Source: Hyperoodon ampullatus
Lineage: Eukaryota > Chordata > Mammalia > Artiodactyla > Ziphiidae
Direction of reading: 5' to 3'
Assembly (NCBI GenBank): GCA_949752795.1
Contig: OX457061.1
Coordinates: forward strand, 37,480,338 to 37,544,337
Length of the DNA stretch: 64,000 bases
Positions 1 through 11,460 of the stretch are shown one piece after another; within the stretch, counting starts at the first letter, position 1, and every line of letters starts with the position of its first letter. Both the position numbers and the translations under genes were made by a program. The notes under the pieces are model-generated. The model made no database searches, was not told where the DNA came from, and saw nothing but the letters and a program-made list of their open reading frames with translations.

Positions 1-35
1 TTATTAAATCCCCTGTCCTTAAAGGAGCTGTTTTT

Positions 36-249
36 CTTTTTCCCCACTTTGCGGTACGCGGGCCTCTCACTGTTGTGGCCTCTCCCATTGCGGAGCACAG
101 GCTCCGGACGCGCAGGCTCAGCGGCCGTGGCTCACGGGCCCAGCCGCTCCGCGGCATGTGGGATCCTCCCAGACTGGGGCACGAACCCGTGTCCCCTGCA
201 TCGGCAGGCGGACTCTCGACTCTCAACCACTGTGCCACCAGGGAAGCCC
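36..249 (-). repeat. CHR-type SINE, short young form
   Basis: A tRNA-derived SINE in reverse orientation. The right end (ccaccagggaagccc) is the reverse complement of the 5' tRNA-like head, which carries A-box and B-box pol III promoter motifs when read on the minus strand; the left end is a short T-rich tail. The 15-base direct repeat aaaggagctgttttt at 21-35 and 250-264 is a perfect target-site duplication. This young form recurs about a dozen times in the window. Confidence 0.92.
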
Positions 250-369
250 AAAGGAGCTGTTTTTAAAAATGAGTTTTTTGTGTGTGTGACTAAGTATTGT
301 ATAAGAATGTTAGAAAGTTTGGAAATAAAGTTGAATGTAAAGTTGTCATCATAAGTGCTAGATTTTTCT

Positions 370-925
370 TCTAACTTTTTATGTTGAAAATTTCAATACC
401 AATGAAATCATAAAATATGTATAATTAATTTTGTATCCTACTGTTTTTTCTTAAAATTAATACTGAAGCATTTTTGTCATTAAAAATGTTTTACAGACAT
501 GATTACTGATAAACATAGAATAAATATACCATGATTTCCCTGTTTTTTATCGTTGGACATTTAGGTTGCTTTGAATTTTTTTTTTTTTTTTTACGGTACG
601 CGGGCCTCTCACTGTTGTGGCCTCTCCCATTGCGGAGCACAGGCTCCAGACGTGCAGGCCCAGCGGCCACGGCTCACGGGCCCAGCGGCCACGGCTCACG
701 GGCCCAGCCGCTCCGCGGCATGTGGGAACCTCCCAGACCAGGGCACGAACCCGTGTCCTCTGCATCAGCAGGCAGACTCTCAACCACTGTGCCACCAGGG
801 AAGCCCTGAATTTGTTATTTTAAATAATATTGCAGTGAACATCATTATACAGGTATCTTTGTCACAGTTTAAAAATTATTTTCTAATGACAGATTCCTAG
901 AAGTAGCATGGCAGCAATTTTATAT
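370..925 (-). repeat. Old L1 fragment, antisense, split by a SINE
   Basis: The text before and after the SINE at 573-806 joins into the familiar antisense L1 ORF2 3' region (ggttgctttgaattt followed by ataatattgcagtgaacatc). Strongly diverged; no useful reading frame. The outer limits are approximate. Confidence 0.65.
573..806 (-). repeat. CHR SINE, short form, with internal tandem duplication
   Basis: Same young SINE, with an 18-T tail on the left and the head ending at 806. The block beginning cagcggccacggctcacggg occurs twice in direct succession at about 660-704, where other copies have it once. Short target-site duplication tgaattt on both sides. Confidence 0.9.
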
Positions 926-984
926 ATATGTATACATGTATGCCATAAATAAAGGAGATAATTCAGGTGAATATTTTCAAAAGC

Positions 985-1770
985 TTGCAATGAAGACAGA
1001 CTTCTTATCAATGACACTAAAAGTAGCAACCATAAAGGGAAAAAATGGATGAATTTGACTATATAACAATTTTTAAATTCTGTATAATAAAAGCCATTTG
1101 GCAATTATGATAGGTAGATCACTATAAAGAGCTTTCACAAATGGAAAAGACTAGACTCACAAATATAAAAAAAGACTTCTCACAAAAGAAGAAAAATATA
1201 CAGCCAACAAACACTTGAAAGGATGTTCAACCACGACAGTCATTAAAGAAACAAAAGTAAAACAAAGATGACATGTTATTTTTCAGTTATACTTCCATCA
1301 AAGATAACCAGTATTGAGACTATATGCTAAGAATATAAATCAGTCTATAACTGGAAACAATTTGTCGATTAAAGATACGTATATTCTTTCATCTTTCATG
1401 TATATTCTTTGGTAATTTCAAGAGAATTATCAGTGATGTTTACCGTAGTATGGTTTATTGATTGAAAAATTGGTAACAACCTAAATGGGGATTTGGTTTA
1501 ATTATGGTATCTCCATGTGTGTTAAAGATGATTATGTTGATCTGAACTTACTGACACAGAAAGATGTCCAAGATGTATTAAAGAGACATAGGAAAATATG
1601 AGGGACTGTGCATAGAAAAAAACATGGAAAGATATAAACCATAATATTAATTGCATTTATCTCCATTTAGAGGGATTATCGCTGATCTTTTATTTTTTAT
1701 TTCTTTAATTTTCCTGAAGTTTTAAGATAAGTGTGTCGAACCTAAATAAATAGAAGGAAAAAAAAAAAGC
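985..1770 (+). repeat. Old L1 3' end, sense
   Basis: Degenerate L1 ORF2 C-terminal region (for example caaaagaagaaaaatataca, the conserved stretch near the ORF2 end), followed by an AT-rich 3' end with AATAAA-like text and an A-rich tail at 1758-1770. The frame is destroyed by many stops. Confidence 0.6.
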
Positions 1771-2670
1771 AGTTGCTCCAAAGTAAAATTGGTTACAGCA
1801 GAAACAAAACTTGTGTTTTATCATACATACTGCTTTTTGTAGTTACCACAGATTGATTTCAAAGTTAGAGTAGAAATGTTACATAGACTATAATTTAATG
1901 AAGTGGTTTTGCAAGCCATAATAAAGAGGAGCAACCAGTGGATATCATGTGACAGAAGAGGACAGAAAGTAGAGCCCTCTCTTAGTTCTGTTTACAATGA
2001 AAATGAGTTGCATTCATTTGTCACCTTTCAAAATCGACCTTTCCTGAGCCCATAATCATCGACATAGTCCCCAGAGAGAATCTGCTGAGGGACTCCGTGC
2101 GGTCTGGAAGAATGTCCCTTCCAAACTGCCTCCTTACTGTTGAGGAAACTGAGGCTCCGGGAGGCTTGGTGGCATCTCAGGGATGCTAGGACTGCTCATG
2201 CCCCTGCCTCAGGAGGAGCGCCAGGCTACTGCTGCCAATATTTCTGTCACCCTTATGCCTAAAGATTCATCAGTAGTGATTTGGATTTAACTATTCTATT
2301 TATTTTTTCCCTCTCTCTGCCTCTCTCTCTCTTTCTCTCTCTCTCTGTCTCACTCTCTCTCTAGTTCTAAAATGCTAATTCCTTTGGGGAGTCTTCTCAT
2401 TAAATCACAAATGCCTAAATTAAACAAATTTCCCCATGTCTTCCCACCCCTACCCCTGCATCATACGGGAAGGTTGTGTTTCATGGGTGTATGCCGGTGT
2501 GTGAAACTTTGAAAAGGGGGGAAGAGGCAGAAAGAGTTAGTTGGGGTTTAGTCCAAGACTGAGTCCTTTAACTTCACAGTTTTGCTCAGACCGTGAGCCT
2601 GGCTTCTGGGAAGGATGAAATAATTTTTGATACCAAAGCTGTTCACTGGCTGCTGCTTTGATGGATGACT
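1771..2670. other. Intron 2 stretch: unique DNA with a CT-rich simple repeat
   Basis: No coding signal. A pyrimidine simple repeat, mainly (CT)n with interruptions, runs from about 2308 to 2362. The piece 2130-2210 (gaggaaactgaggctccggg) resembles an eroded antisense MIR. Confidence 0.5.
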
Positions 2671-3416
2671 CTTGTTCATGTGTTTTGTTTGTTTGTTTGT
2701 TTTTAAAGATGCCAATTGTACTTGAACATTTGTTACTTTTAAAAAATTTTTTATTTATTTACTTTTGGCTGTGTTGGGTCTTCGTTTCTGTGCGAGGGCT
2801 TCCTCTAGTTGTGGCAAGCGGGGCCACTCTTCATCACGGTGCGTGGGCCTCTCACTATCGTGGCCTCTCTTGTTGTGGAGCACGGGCTCCAGACGCTCAG
2901 GCTCAGTAGTTGTGGCTCATGGGCCCAGTTGCTCCACGGCATGTGGGATCTTCCCAGACCAGGGCTCGAACCCCTGTCTCCTGCATTAGCAGGCAGATTC
3001 TCAACCACTGTGCCACCAGGGAAGCCCCAGTTTTTTTGTTTTTTAAGTTACTGTCCTTTTAAAAAAATTTTTTTTTGGCTGCGTTGGGTCTCTGTTGCTG
3101 TGCCCGGGCTTTCTCTAGTTGTGGCGACTGGGGGCCACTCTTCATGTGGTGTGCGGGCTTCTCGTTGCCGTAGCTTCTTTTGTTGTGGAGCACAGGCTCT
3201 AGGCACGAGGGCTTCAGTCGTTGTGGTATGTGGGCTTCAGTAGTTGTGTCACGTGGGCTCTAGAGTGCAGGCTCAGCAGTTGTGGCACACGGGCTTAGTT
3301 GCTCCGCAGCAGCATGTGGGATCTTCCTGGACTAGGGATTGAACTCATGTCCCCTGCATTGGCAGGCAGATTCTTAACCACTGCACCACCAGGGAAGTCC
3401 CTTGTTCATGTGTTTT
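2671..3416 (-). repeat. Compound of two CHR SINEs inside one target-site duplication
   Basis: A perfect 16-base direct repeat, cttgttcatgtgtttt, lies at 2671-2686 and 3401-3416. Between the copies, in order, are a T-rich tail with (GTTT)n, about 45 bases of non-SINE DNA, a longer-form CHR SINE (about 2741-3027), about 30 bases of non-SINE DNA, and an older, longer CHR-family SINE (about 3060-3400) with the head at right. Both are antisense to SNX30. See findings for the interpretation as a 3' transduction with a later nested insertion. Confidence 0.85.
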
Positions 3417-4331
3417 TAAGATTTTCTTGGTTCCATGGATTTAAACAGACTTTTGGCTTGAAAGATTTCAATAAATTTATAAAATGTAGTTTGAACCATA
3501 CTTATCTTGTGCTTTAACCTCTGAGAACTGTGACCGTCATATAGTTGGTATCCTCACAGGGAAAAATGGCTTATCTGAGGCATAATTTTGGTTCGGGCAA
3601 ATTAATGTATAAAAATCCTGCTTTGGTGTAAATTAATTTTATTTAATATTGGTTTTTGTTATCAAAGTGTTGCAATCACATTTCAGAAAACTTAAATTCA
3701 GGGAATTTTTTTTTTGCAATACAATGATATTTTACAATTATTTCCTTCTAGATTTAAAAAATCATCTAAAATACAATATAGTTTCAAGCTTATGGTCCTG
3801 GCAGAATATGGAAGAGTGGGCAAAACCTTTTCTGTTTTCATCTAGTCTGGTTCCTAAATGAGCAGGTGATCTGTTATCTCTACTTTTTGTTTCCCCTCTG
3901 CCTTTGGCAAAACTTGTCAGCATATTTAGCAGAAGGTGGAAACTTTTTTTTTTTTTAACAGATTCACAGATTTGGATTCAGTAGCAATATCCTCAGTGGA
4001 ATTATTCTGCTAAAAGAAATTCTCAGAGTTAAACTTGGAGGAAATGAATCAAATGTTTCCAAGCACAATTCTGAGGGATGGTTCCATTTCCTGAGATAGG
4101 GGGAAATGAAACCTCAGCATTTTCATTCTAGATCCTTGAAATTTTTAACTGGACCCCGTGGCCCGGACTTGTCATTCCGTGTTGGTAAGCCCTGCCATTT
4201 GGCTGGTGCGTTTGGTGGAAGAAAAGTGTGTTCTTGCCCAGGTTATTCAAAGAGAGCTTTTTTCCTTCCATTCTGCCAAGGTATGCTACTCTTCCCTTAC
4301 CCTGATTTTGTTCCACTGTCCTCATTTGCAG
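3417..4331. other. Intron 2 stretch with no recognised feature except the acceptor
   Basis: AT-rich unique DNA. Nothing beyond the pyrimidine-rich acceptor of the first visible SNX30 exon could be identified. I looked for the preceding SNX30 exon here and did not find it. Confidence 0.6.
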
Positions 4332-4442
4332 AGTACTCGGGTGGAGTTTGACCTGCCAGAATATTCTGTTCGTCGAAGATACCAGGATTTTGACTGGTTG
4401 AGGAACAAACTGGAAGAATCCCAGCCCACTCATCTCATTCCC
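4332..4442 (+). CDS. SNX30: SNX30 coding exon (central PX domain), probably exon 3
   Basis: The exon gives 37 codons from [12 protein letters not shown] to QPTHLIP. It is preceded by a pyrimidine-rich stretch and AG at 4330-4331 and followed by the donor GTAGGT at 4443. It holds the [11 protein letters not shown] segment, the signature of PX domains: the Arg-Arg-Tyr run is the PI3P 3-phosphate and inositol-stacking site. All the key residues (Arg, Arg, Tyr, then Asp-Phe) are present, so lipid binding should be intact. If the protein is 437 aa, this is about residues 117-153. Both boundaries are in phase 0. The exon is isolated: about 13 kb of repeat-filled intron follows. Confidence 0.95.
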
Positions 4443-4971
4443 GTAGGTACTAAGTCAGTACAGCTTGTTACTCACTTTTCCTGCATTCTCTTTCCTGACG
4501 GTGTTCACTCAGCTCTCACCCTTTAAACTATGGACGAACTCTACCTTACATTTCATACCAGATTCACCCATCAAATGTACATTTTATGGATGCTGTATAA
4601 TACAGTTCACCTTTTGGGTTTTGATTTCTGATTCGCTATACAGTATGCTGGTTTCTTGGGTGGGTTGGGTTAGATTTTCACTTTTATTATAACAATTTTT
4701 TGAGGTATGGAGAATCCTAATTCTCATTTGCTGCCTCCTTAAAGACTGTCTGTTTCACCCTTCCTAGACTCCATTCTTGCGGTTTGGATAGCTGCCCCCA
4801 GGTGGAGAAAGATGTCTCAGATTACAGCTGGTTGGGCTTTCTTTAGACATGGGTAATTCTGAGAGCAGGAATCTAGCACACAATCCACTCAACCACAGTT
4901 TTTCCTTTAAGAAAACAAACCAAAAGCCAGTTAACTATTTATTGAAGAAACATACTATTTATTTGTTATTA
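4443..4971. other. Start of intron 3: no feature recognised
   Basis: Ordinary intronic DNA after the GTAGGT donor. No repeat family or coding frame could be named. Confidence 0.55.
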
Positions 4972-4980
4972 TAGCTGCAC

Positions 4981-5199
4981 TTTTTTTTTTTTTTTTTTTT
5001 TGGTGGTACGTACGCGGGCCTCTCACTGCTGTGGCCTCTCCCGTTGCGGAGCACAGGCTCCGGATGCGCAGGCTCAGCAGCCATGGCTCACGGGCCCAGC
5101 CGCTCTGCGGCATGTGGGATGTTCCCGGACCGGGGCACGAACCCGTGTCCCTTGCATCGGCAAGCGGACTCTCAACCACTGCGCCACCAGGGAAGCCCT
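4981..5199 (-). repeat. CHR SINE, short form
   Basis: Young antisense SINE with a 22-T tail at left. Target-site duplication tagctgcac at 4972-4980 and 5200-5208. Nearly full length and close to the other young copies, which suggests recent insertion. Confidence 0.92.
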
Positions 5200-5208
5200 T
5201 AGCTGCAC

Positions 5209-5755
5209 ATTTTAAAAAACAAAACTAGAGCAAATAAAATTTAAAAGACTACTTAAAAGCAACATATGTATTGAGTACTTCTCTACTTTTTTTTTTTAGT
5301 ATAAATAACTGTTTAGACCTCAGATGTTTCTTGGGCTTTGGGGCTTTAGGGCAATTTGGGTCATAAAACTCTTCAGCAGGGCTTTATCTTTCAGTAAAAA
5401 CCTTGGCTGGATAACTTCTTAGCACTGCCAGTTTTCCTGCTACCACTGCATCTTCCAGGCTTCCCCTCCTGGTTGGAAAAGGCTGAATACGCTGTGAACG
5501 CACTAGCAGTTTTCTTAGTTTTCAAGGCAGAAGTGGCCACGTTGCTAGTGCTGTGATGGGGATGATGGGTTTTGCCTGGGGCTCCATTCTTTCTCAGGAA
5601 ACCGCCCCCACCACCATCTATTCCCTTTGCTCTCCAGGCCTGAAGTTTTGCTTTTCTGTCTTCTAATCACTTAAAAACATGCCGAAAAAGAAACTATAGT
5701 TTTAAACAGTTGGAACTATTCCTTAAAATCTTAATTTGGCAAAATTGGCAGCTAG
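5209..5755. other. Intron 3 stretch: no feature recognised
   Basis: Unique intronic DNA with moderate GC content. No convincing coding frame or repeat. Confidence 0.5.
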
Positions 5756-6340
5756 TGAAGTTTTTAAAAACAGACTTTTATATTAGAACAGTATTAGATT
5801 TACAGAATTATTGCAAAGATAGTACAGCAAATTCTCATAGACCCCACACCCAGTTTTGCTTATTAGTATGGCGCATTTGTCACAAATAATGAACCAGTAA
5901 TGATACATTATTATTGACTAAAAGTCCTTTATTCAGATTTCCTCGTTTTTTGCCTAATGCCCTTTTCCTGTTCCAGGATCCCATCCAGGGTAACACATTA
6001 CATTTAGTTGTCGTGTCTCCTTGGTCCCAGGCTCCTCTTGATTGTGACAGTTTCTGAGGCTTTCTTTGTTTTTGATGACCTTGACAGTTTTGAGGAGTAC
6101 CAGGCAGGCATTTTGTAGAATGTCCCTTCGTTGAGATTTGTCTGATGTTTTTCTCATAGTTAGCCTGGGGTGATGTGTTTTGAGGAGGAAAAGCACAGGG
6201 GTAAAGTACCTTTCTCATTACATCATATAAGGGGTGTATACTATCATTGACAGTATTTATCACTGTTGATGTTAACCTTGATCACCTGACTTGAGATAGT
6301 GCTTATCAGGTTATTCCACTGTACAGTTACTCTTTTTTCT
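5756..6340 (-). repeat. Old L1 fragment, antisense
   Basis: Text such as cacacccagttttgcttatt and gtgtctccttggtcccaggc matches the old L1M-type 3' UTR seen in many mammals. Diverged, no reading frame. The subfamily is not assigned. Confidence 0.6.
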
Positions 6341-7622
6341 CTCCCTCTCCGTACTGTATTGGAAGGAAGTTGCTCTCTATGTGTAGACCACACTATGCAT
6401 AAGGGGAATTATGCAGCACTTCCTGGCAACTAGGAGTGTATGAAGTTCGGTACTTAAAGAGCAAAGGTTAGACAGCGACACCTGCTGGTGAAACATAGTA
6501 GACTCATGCATAGACACTGAAGCCAGAACTGAGAGAATGTAAGTCTCCAGAATGCCCAAGGTGGATCCAGAGTATCTTTAAGTCTGGTTTCCTATGGTCT
6601 GGGTAAAAGCAGTGAGTAGAAGCATCTAGAGAATTAAATTTCTTCATAAATTTGTAGTGCATATCTGCGGTGGAGAGAGATTTAATGTAGGAGAGCATCT
6701 CTGACTTAAACATGAAAGTCAGACTGCGAACAAACTCTTTTTTTCCCCCCAAAGAAATTCGTCTTACAGCAGCTTTGCTGGGAGGTGTCTGTTATTAATA
6801 ATCGACTTTGGTCCTTTTACTAGGCCTTTTTACTGCCCTTGGGAAGGTGAAGGGTAATAAGATAGATAAGGGACTCCTGCCCAGGGGAGTTAACTGTCAG
6901 ATGGAGACCCAGTAAACATGTAACATAATTATTGTTTAAATTTTCATTTCTTTTTTTAAAAAGTTTTATTGAGGTATAATTCAGTATACCATACAATTCA
7001 CCCATGTGAAATGTACAAGTCAAGGGCTTTTGGTTTATTCATAGAGCTGCGTAACCATCAGCACAATCAGTTTTAGAACCTTTCATCACCCCCAAAAGAA
7101 ACCTCTTACTTCTTGCCTGTTGCTTCCAAATCCTCTATCTTCCCCATTGCCTGGCAACCACTACCCTACGTGTCTTTATAGATGTGCCTATTCTGGACAT
7201 TTCATGTAAGTAGAATCATACACAATGGCCTTTTGTGACTGGGGTTTTTTTTGTAGCATAATGTTTTCAAGATTCATTCATGTCGTAGCACGTGTCAGTG
7301 CTTTGTTTTTATTGTCAAGTAACATTCCATTCTATGGATATATCATATTTTGTCCATTCACCTTTGATGGACATTTGGGTTGTTTCCACTTTTTGGCTGT
7401 TGAGTAATGCTGCTATGAACATCCATGTGCAAGTTTTTGTGTGGACATATGTTTTCATTTTTCTTGGGTGTATACCTAGGAATATAATTGCTGAATCATG
7501 TATAACTCTATATTTAACCTTTTGAGGAACTGCCGGACTGTTTTCCAAAGTGGCTGCATCATTTTACGTACGTACCAGCTGTGTATGAGGGTTCCATTTT
7601 CTCCACGTCTACATCAACACCC

Positions 7623-7684
7623 ATTATTATCTTTCTTTTTGATATTATCTTTCTTTTGATAATATTATCTTTCTTTTTGATAAT
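7623..7684. repeat. Short tandem repeat inside old L1
   Basis: Three imperfect copies of a unit of about 20 bases built on attatctttctttttgata. It probably arose by replication slippage after the L1 inserted. Confidence 0.7.
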
Positions 7685-8106
7685 CACCCTAGTGGGTATG
7701 AAATGGTATCTCTTTGTGGTTTTGATTTGCATTTCCCTGACAGCTAACGATGTTGAATTTTTTTTTTAAATGTACCTTTATTATCTTCCTTGGAGAAATA
7801 TCTGTTCAGATCCTTTGCCCATTTTAAAATTGGGCTGTGTCTTTTTATTGCTGAGTTAAAATGGTTCTTTATATAATCTAGATACTAATCTCTTCTCAGA
7901 TATCTGATTTGCAAAAACTTTCTCCCATTTAATGGGTTGTCTGTTTTCTTGATGGTGTCCTGTGGAGTACAAAGTTTTAAAATCTTGATGAAGTCCACTT
8001 TACCTATGTTTTCTTTGTTTGCTTGTGCTTTTGGTGTTTTAGCTAAGAAACCATTGCTTAATCCTAGGTCATAAAGATTTACACCTATGTTGTCTTCTAA
8101 AAATCT

Positions 8107-8412
8107 TTTTAAAAATAATTTATTTTTGTCTGCGTTGGGTCTTCGTTGCTGAACGCGGGTTTTTCTCTAGTTGCGGTGAGCGGGGGCTACTCTTCGTTGT
8201 GGTGCGCGGGCTTCTCATTGCGGTGACTTCTCTTCGTTGTGGAGCATGGGCCCTAAGCACGCGGGTCCAGTAGTTGTGGCTCATGGGCTCAGTAGTTGTG
8301 GCACACAGGCTTAGTTGCTCTGTGGCATGTGGGATCTTCCTGGACCAGGGCTCGAACCCGTGTCCCCTGCATTGGCAGGCAGATTCTTAACCACTGCACC
8401 ACCAGGAAGTCC
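8107..8412 (-). repeat. CHR-family SINE, older long form
   Basis: Antisense copy of the older long form, with agttgtggc-containing internal units. The head at right lacks one base of the usual accagggaagtccc. The direct repeat cttctaaa occurs at its left (8094-8101), between it and the next SINE (8413-8420), and again after that SINE (8637-8644). Confidence 0.88.
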
Positions 8413-8420
8413 CTTCTAAA

Positions 8421-8636
8421 TTTTTTTTTTTTTTTTTTTTTTTGCGGTACGCGGGCCTCTCACTGTTGTGGCCTCTCCCGTTGCGGAGCACAGGCTCCGG
8501 ATGCACAGGCTCAGTAGCCATGGCTCACGGGCCCAGCCACTCTGCGGCATGTGGGATCTTCCCGGACCGGGGCACGAACTCGTGTCCCCTGCATCGGCAG
8601 GCAGACTCTCAACCACTGCGCCACCAGGGAAGCCCC
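8421..8636 (-). repeat. CHR SINE, short form, inserted at the edge of an older SINE
   Basis: Young antisense SINE with a 23-T tail. It sits directly next to the older SINE and reuses the cttctaaa target, so the site was hit twice. Confidence 0.92.
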
Positions 8637-9480
8637 CTTCTAAAATTTTTATGATTTTAGCTTTTAGAAAATGTAGGTCTTTAATCCGTTTTGAGTTTGT
8701 TTTTATACAGTTAGTTTTCATTTCTTTAACCAGTGAAGCTACATATCTTCTTATGACTTTATTGAATGTTGGCATTTCTTTAATGAATTGCCTCTTTATT
8801 TTTGTATTTTTTTTCTTAGTGGTTTGTAAACACTCCATATCTGTGAAGGAAATTAACCCAGTTGAGACTATCTATTTTTTTCTCTAGCTGTCTTTTGTCT
8901 TCAACTTGACTCCATAAAAGATAACATCCCTTCCCTCCCAACCAAGTTAATTTTTCCCTTACAGTTTCTGGCTTTGAAGCTTGTTTCTAACCTAGGATGT
9001 TAAAAAAAAAAGTTCTGTATTTTCTTCTATTACTTTTATGTCCTCGTGTTTTATATTTAAATCTAGAATTTTTTCTGATGTGAGATGGGAGGATCTTATT
9101 TTTTTCAGATGGTGGGTTTTTCCAGAACCATTTAGGAGTACTCAATCACCAGTGTAATAGTTTGTGTATTAGACTATGTCATGCATTAGATTTGTACATT
9201 TTTGGGCTATTTCTGAACATTTTGGTTCATCGATCTCTTTTCTCTTTCGTGTGGTGTCCCTGCTACACTACTGAATTATTATAACTTTACAGAATGTTTC
9301 ATCATCTGGTTGGATAGGTCCCCATCTATGCCCACAGTAGTCTTTGTTTTCTGAGTTTTTCTGGCTATTTGCACGTTTTGTTTTTCTGGTGAATTTTAGA
9401 ATCTTTTGAATCAGTTGGAAAATGACGGGTGGTGGTGGGTTCTTGGGGGGTTTTTGTGGGTTTTTCTTTTTGCCAGTTTT

Positions 9481-9903
9481 AGTTAGCTATGGTTAAAAAT
9501 ATGTGAGAATTCCTAAGCTTTCAGAGTCTATTGCTTACGTTGTGAGCATGGAGATAAAGTTCCCACTTTTTTTGAGCTTCACTGGAGCCATGTGAAATTG
9601 TAGGTGAACAGCCAGCCAGCCTGTGGTTCTGGGGGAGGCCCCAAGTTCTTTCATTTGCCTCTCCCCATTGGCTGTCCTGAGACCTGCCCTGTTTCCAGCC
9701 CCCATGGCTCTGAACTTGGCAGCTTCTGGGGCTCTACTGGGGAAATCCAACCCCTTATTTCCTAAGCCGACTGTTCCTTTGCCTGAGTAGTGTCACAAGA
9801 CGGTTGATACTGATTGATTTTTCTCTTAATCCAATCTTTTCTGCTTTGTGTCTTTAACAAATTCTGTCCTGTTAACAGTACCTTTACATTTTTTGGTGCT
9901 GCA
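9481..9903. other. Intron 3 stretch: no feature recognised
   Basis: Unique-looking intronic sequence. The reading frame on the minus strand at 9535-9750 has no recognisable protein content. Confidence 0.5.
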
Positions 9904-9920
9904 ACAGATTTTTCTCTTTT

Positions 9921-10119
9921 TTTTTTTTTCGGTACGCGGGCCTTTCACTGTTGTGGTCTCTCCCGTTGCGGAGCACAGGCTCCGGACGTGCAAGCTCAGT
10001 GGCCATGGCTCACGGGCCCCGCCGCTCCGCGGCACGTGGGATCCTTCCGGACCGGGGCACGAACCCGCGTCCCCTGCGTCGGCAGGCGGACTCTCAACCA
10101 CTGTGCCACCAGGGAAGCC
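9921..10119 (-). repeat. CHR SINE, short form
   Basis: Young antisense SINE with a perfect 17-base target-site duplication, cagatttttctcttttt, at 9904-9920 and 10120-10136. Confidence 0.93.
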
Positions 10120-10468
10120 CAGATTTTTCTCTTTTTATATTGCTTTGTTTTTCTGGAATTTTAAAAGCAGAAAGAAATAATCGTATGTTTTTCAAATGCC
10201 AACCTAAAACTAGAACTGTGCTGGATGTGTTATGTTTGTCATCTCATAATGGCAATTCACTTTGTTTTTCTTTGTAATCTAATAGTTGGAGCCACCAGAG
10301 AGTCTTCACTGTGACATGGTTTTTGCTTTTTAATTTATTTTTCGTCTCAGAAGTTGGTTTTAACACCGCTTCATTTACTGGGGCACAAATAATTACACAG
10401 CAGAGAGATTTCATGACTCGATGGATGCACATTTTGAAGATGAAGCAAATACATTTACTAAAGTCTTT

Positions 10469-10679
10469 CTTTCTTTTTTTTTTTTTTTGTGGTACGCGGG
10501 CCTCTCACTGTTGTGGCCTCTCCCGTTGCGGAGCACAGGCTCCGGACGTGCAAGCTCAGTGGCCATGGCTCACGGGCCTAGCCACTCTGCGGCATGTGAG
10601 ATCTTCCCGGACTGGGGCACGAACCCGTGTCCCCTGCATCGGCAGGCGGACTCTCAACCACTGCGCCACCAGGGAAGCC
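10469..10679 (-). repeat. CHR SINE, short form
   Basis: Young antisense SINE. The flanking direct repeat aagtcttt lies at 10461-10468 and again just after the head at 10680. Very similar in text to the copy 340 bases upstream. Confidence 0.92.
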
Positions 10680-11028
10680 CAAGTCTTTAGTTTTTAATTT
10701 CACTTAGAAATTTAATGTTTGCTTCAATTTTCATGAAGGGAGCTTTGCTGGAAGGATGCATTTGTATTTATTATGGACCCAGTTTTGTTTTGGGTAGTGG
10801 TAAACTCATGGGAATTAATAGGAAGAAATTTGTAATGCAGCATTTGTTTTTCTTGATATGAAATAATCAGTAAGAAGTCTAACTTCACTTTCTAGTTGGC
10901 TCCTTTTTTTTGTACTGTTAAATATATATGTTTTTAGCTTCCCAAGTAGATAAGTTAATAAATAGTGAATCATTAGTTCAACTTTCCAGTACCTGAATTA
11001 AATCAGGCTTTGTGACTGTTCTTTAAAA

Positions 11029-11460
11029 AAAAAAATTTGTCCCTGTAATTTTATTGAAGTATAGTTAATGTATAATATTATGTAAATTACAGGTGTACAA
11101 TCTAGTGATCACAATTTTTAAAGGTTACACTCCATTATAGTTATTATAGAATATTGGCTATGTTCCCTGTATTGTGCAATATATCCCTGTAGCTTATCTT
11201 ATACATAATAGTTTGTACCTCTTAATCCCCTACCCCTACATTACCTCTCCCCTCTTTCCTCTCCCCCCGGTAACTACTAGTTTGTTCTCTATATCTATGA
11301 GTCTGTTTCTTTTTTTGTTACAGTCACTAGTTTGTTGTATTTTTTAGATTCCACATATAAGTGATATCATAACAGTATTTGTCTTTCTCTGTATGACTTA
11401 TTTACCTTAGCATAACACCCTCCAAGTCCATCATGTCGTTGCAGATGGCAAGATTTCCTT
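11029..11460 (-). repeat. L1 3' end, antisense, 5'-truncated
   Basis: Starts with ttttattgaagtatagttaa and runs through tctatgagtctgtttctttt and ttccacatataagtgatatc, a widely recognisable antisense L1 3' UTR. It ends at about 11460 without ORF2. Confidence 0.75.

Larger units (their letters stand above)
6951..9480 (-). repeat. Long old L1, antisense, interrupted by two SINEs
   Basis: From gaggtataattcagtatacc to the ORF2 mid-region near 9400 the text follows antisense L1 ORF2 (for instance ggattgctg-like, agtaacattccattctatgg, ctttggagaaatatctgttc). Two SINEs at about 8107-8412 and 8421-8636 split it. All frames are broken. Near 7623-7684 a 20-base unit (tattatctttctttttgata) is repeated about three times. 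Confidence 0.75.

Noticed and set aside
36..249. Possible tRNA genes at SINE heads
   Set aside because: A- and B-box-like motifs are present because the SINE derives from a tRNA, but no cloverleaf with intact stems is seen.
1..4331. Earlier SNX30 exons
   Set aside because: I searched for the expected N-terminal PX text and found no in-frame match with splice signals. They lie before the window.
8468..8887. Recurrent frames reading RASHCCGLSRCGAQAP or RSLCSATGEATTVRGPR in many places as a protein family
   Set aside because: They are the two strands of the same SINE translated in different frames at each copy.
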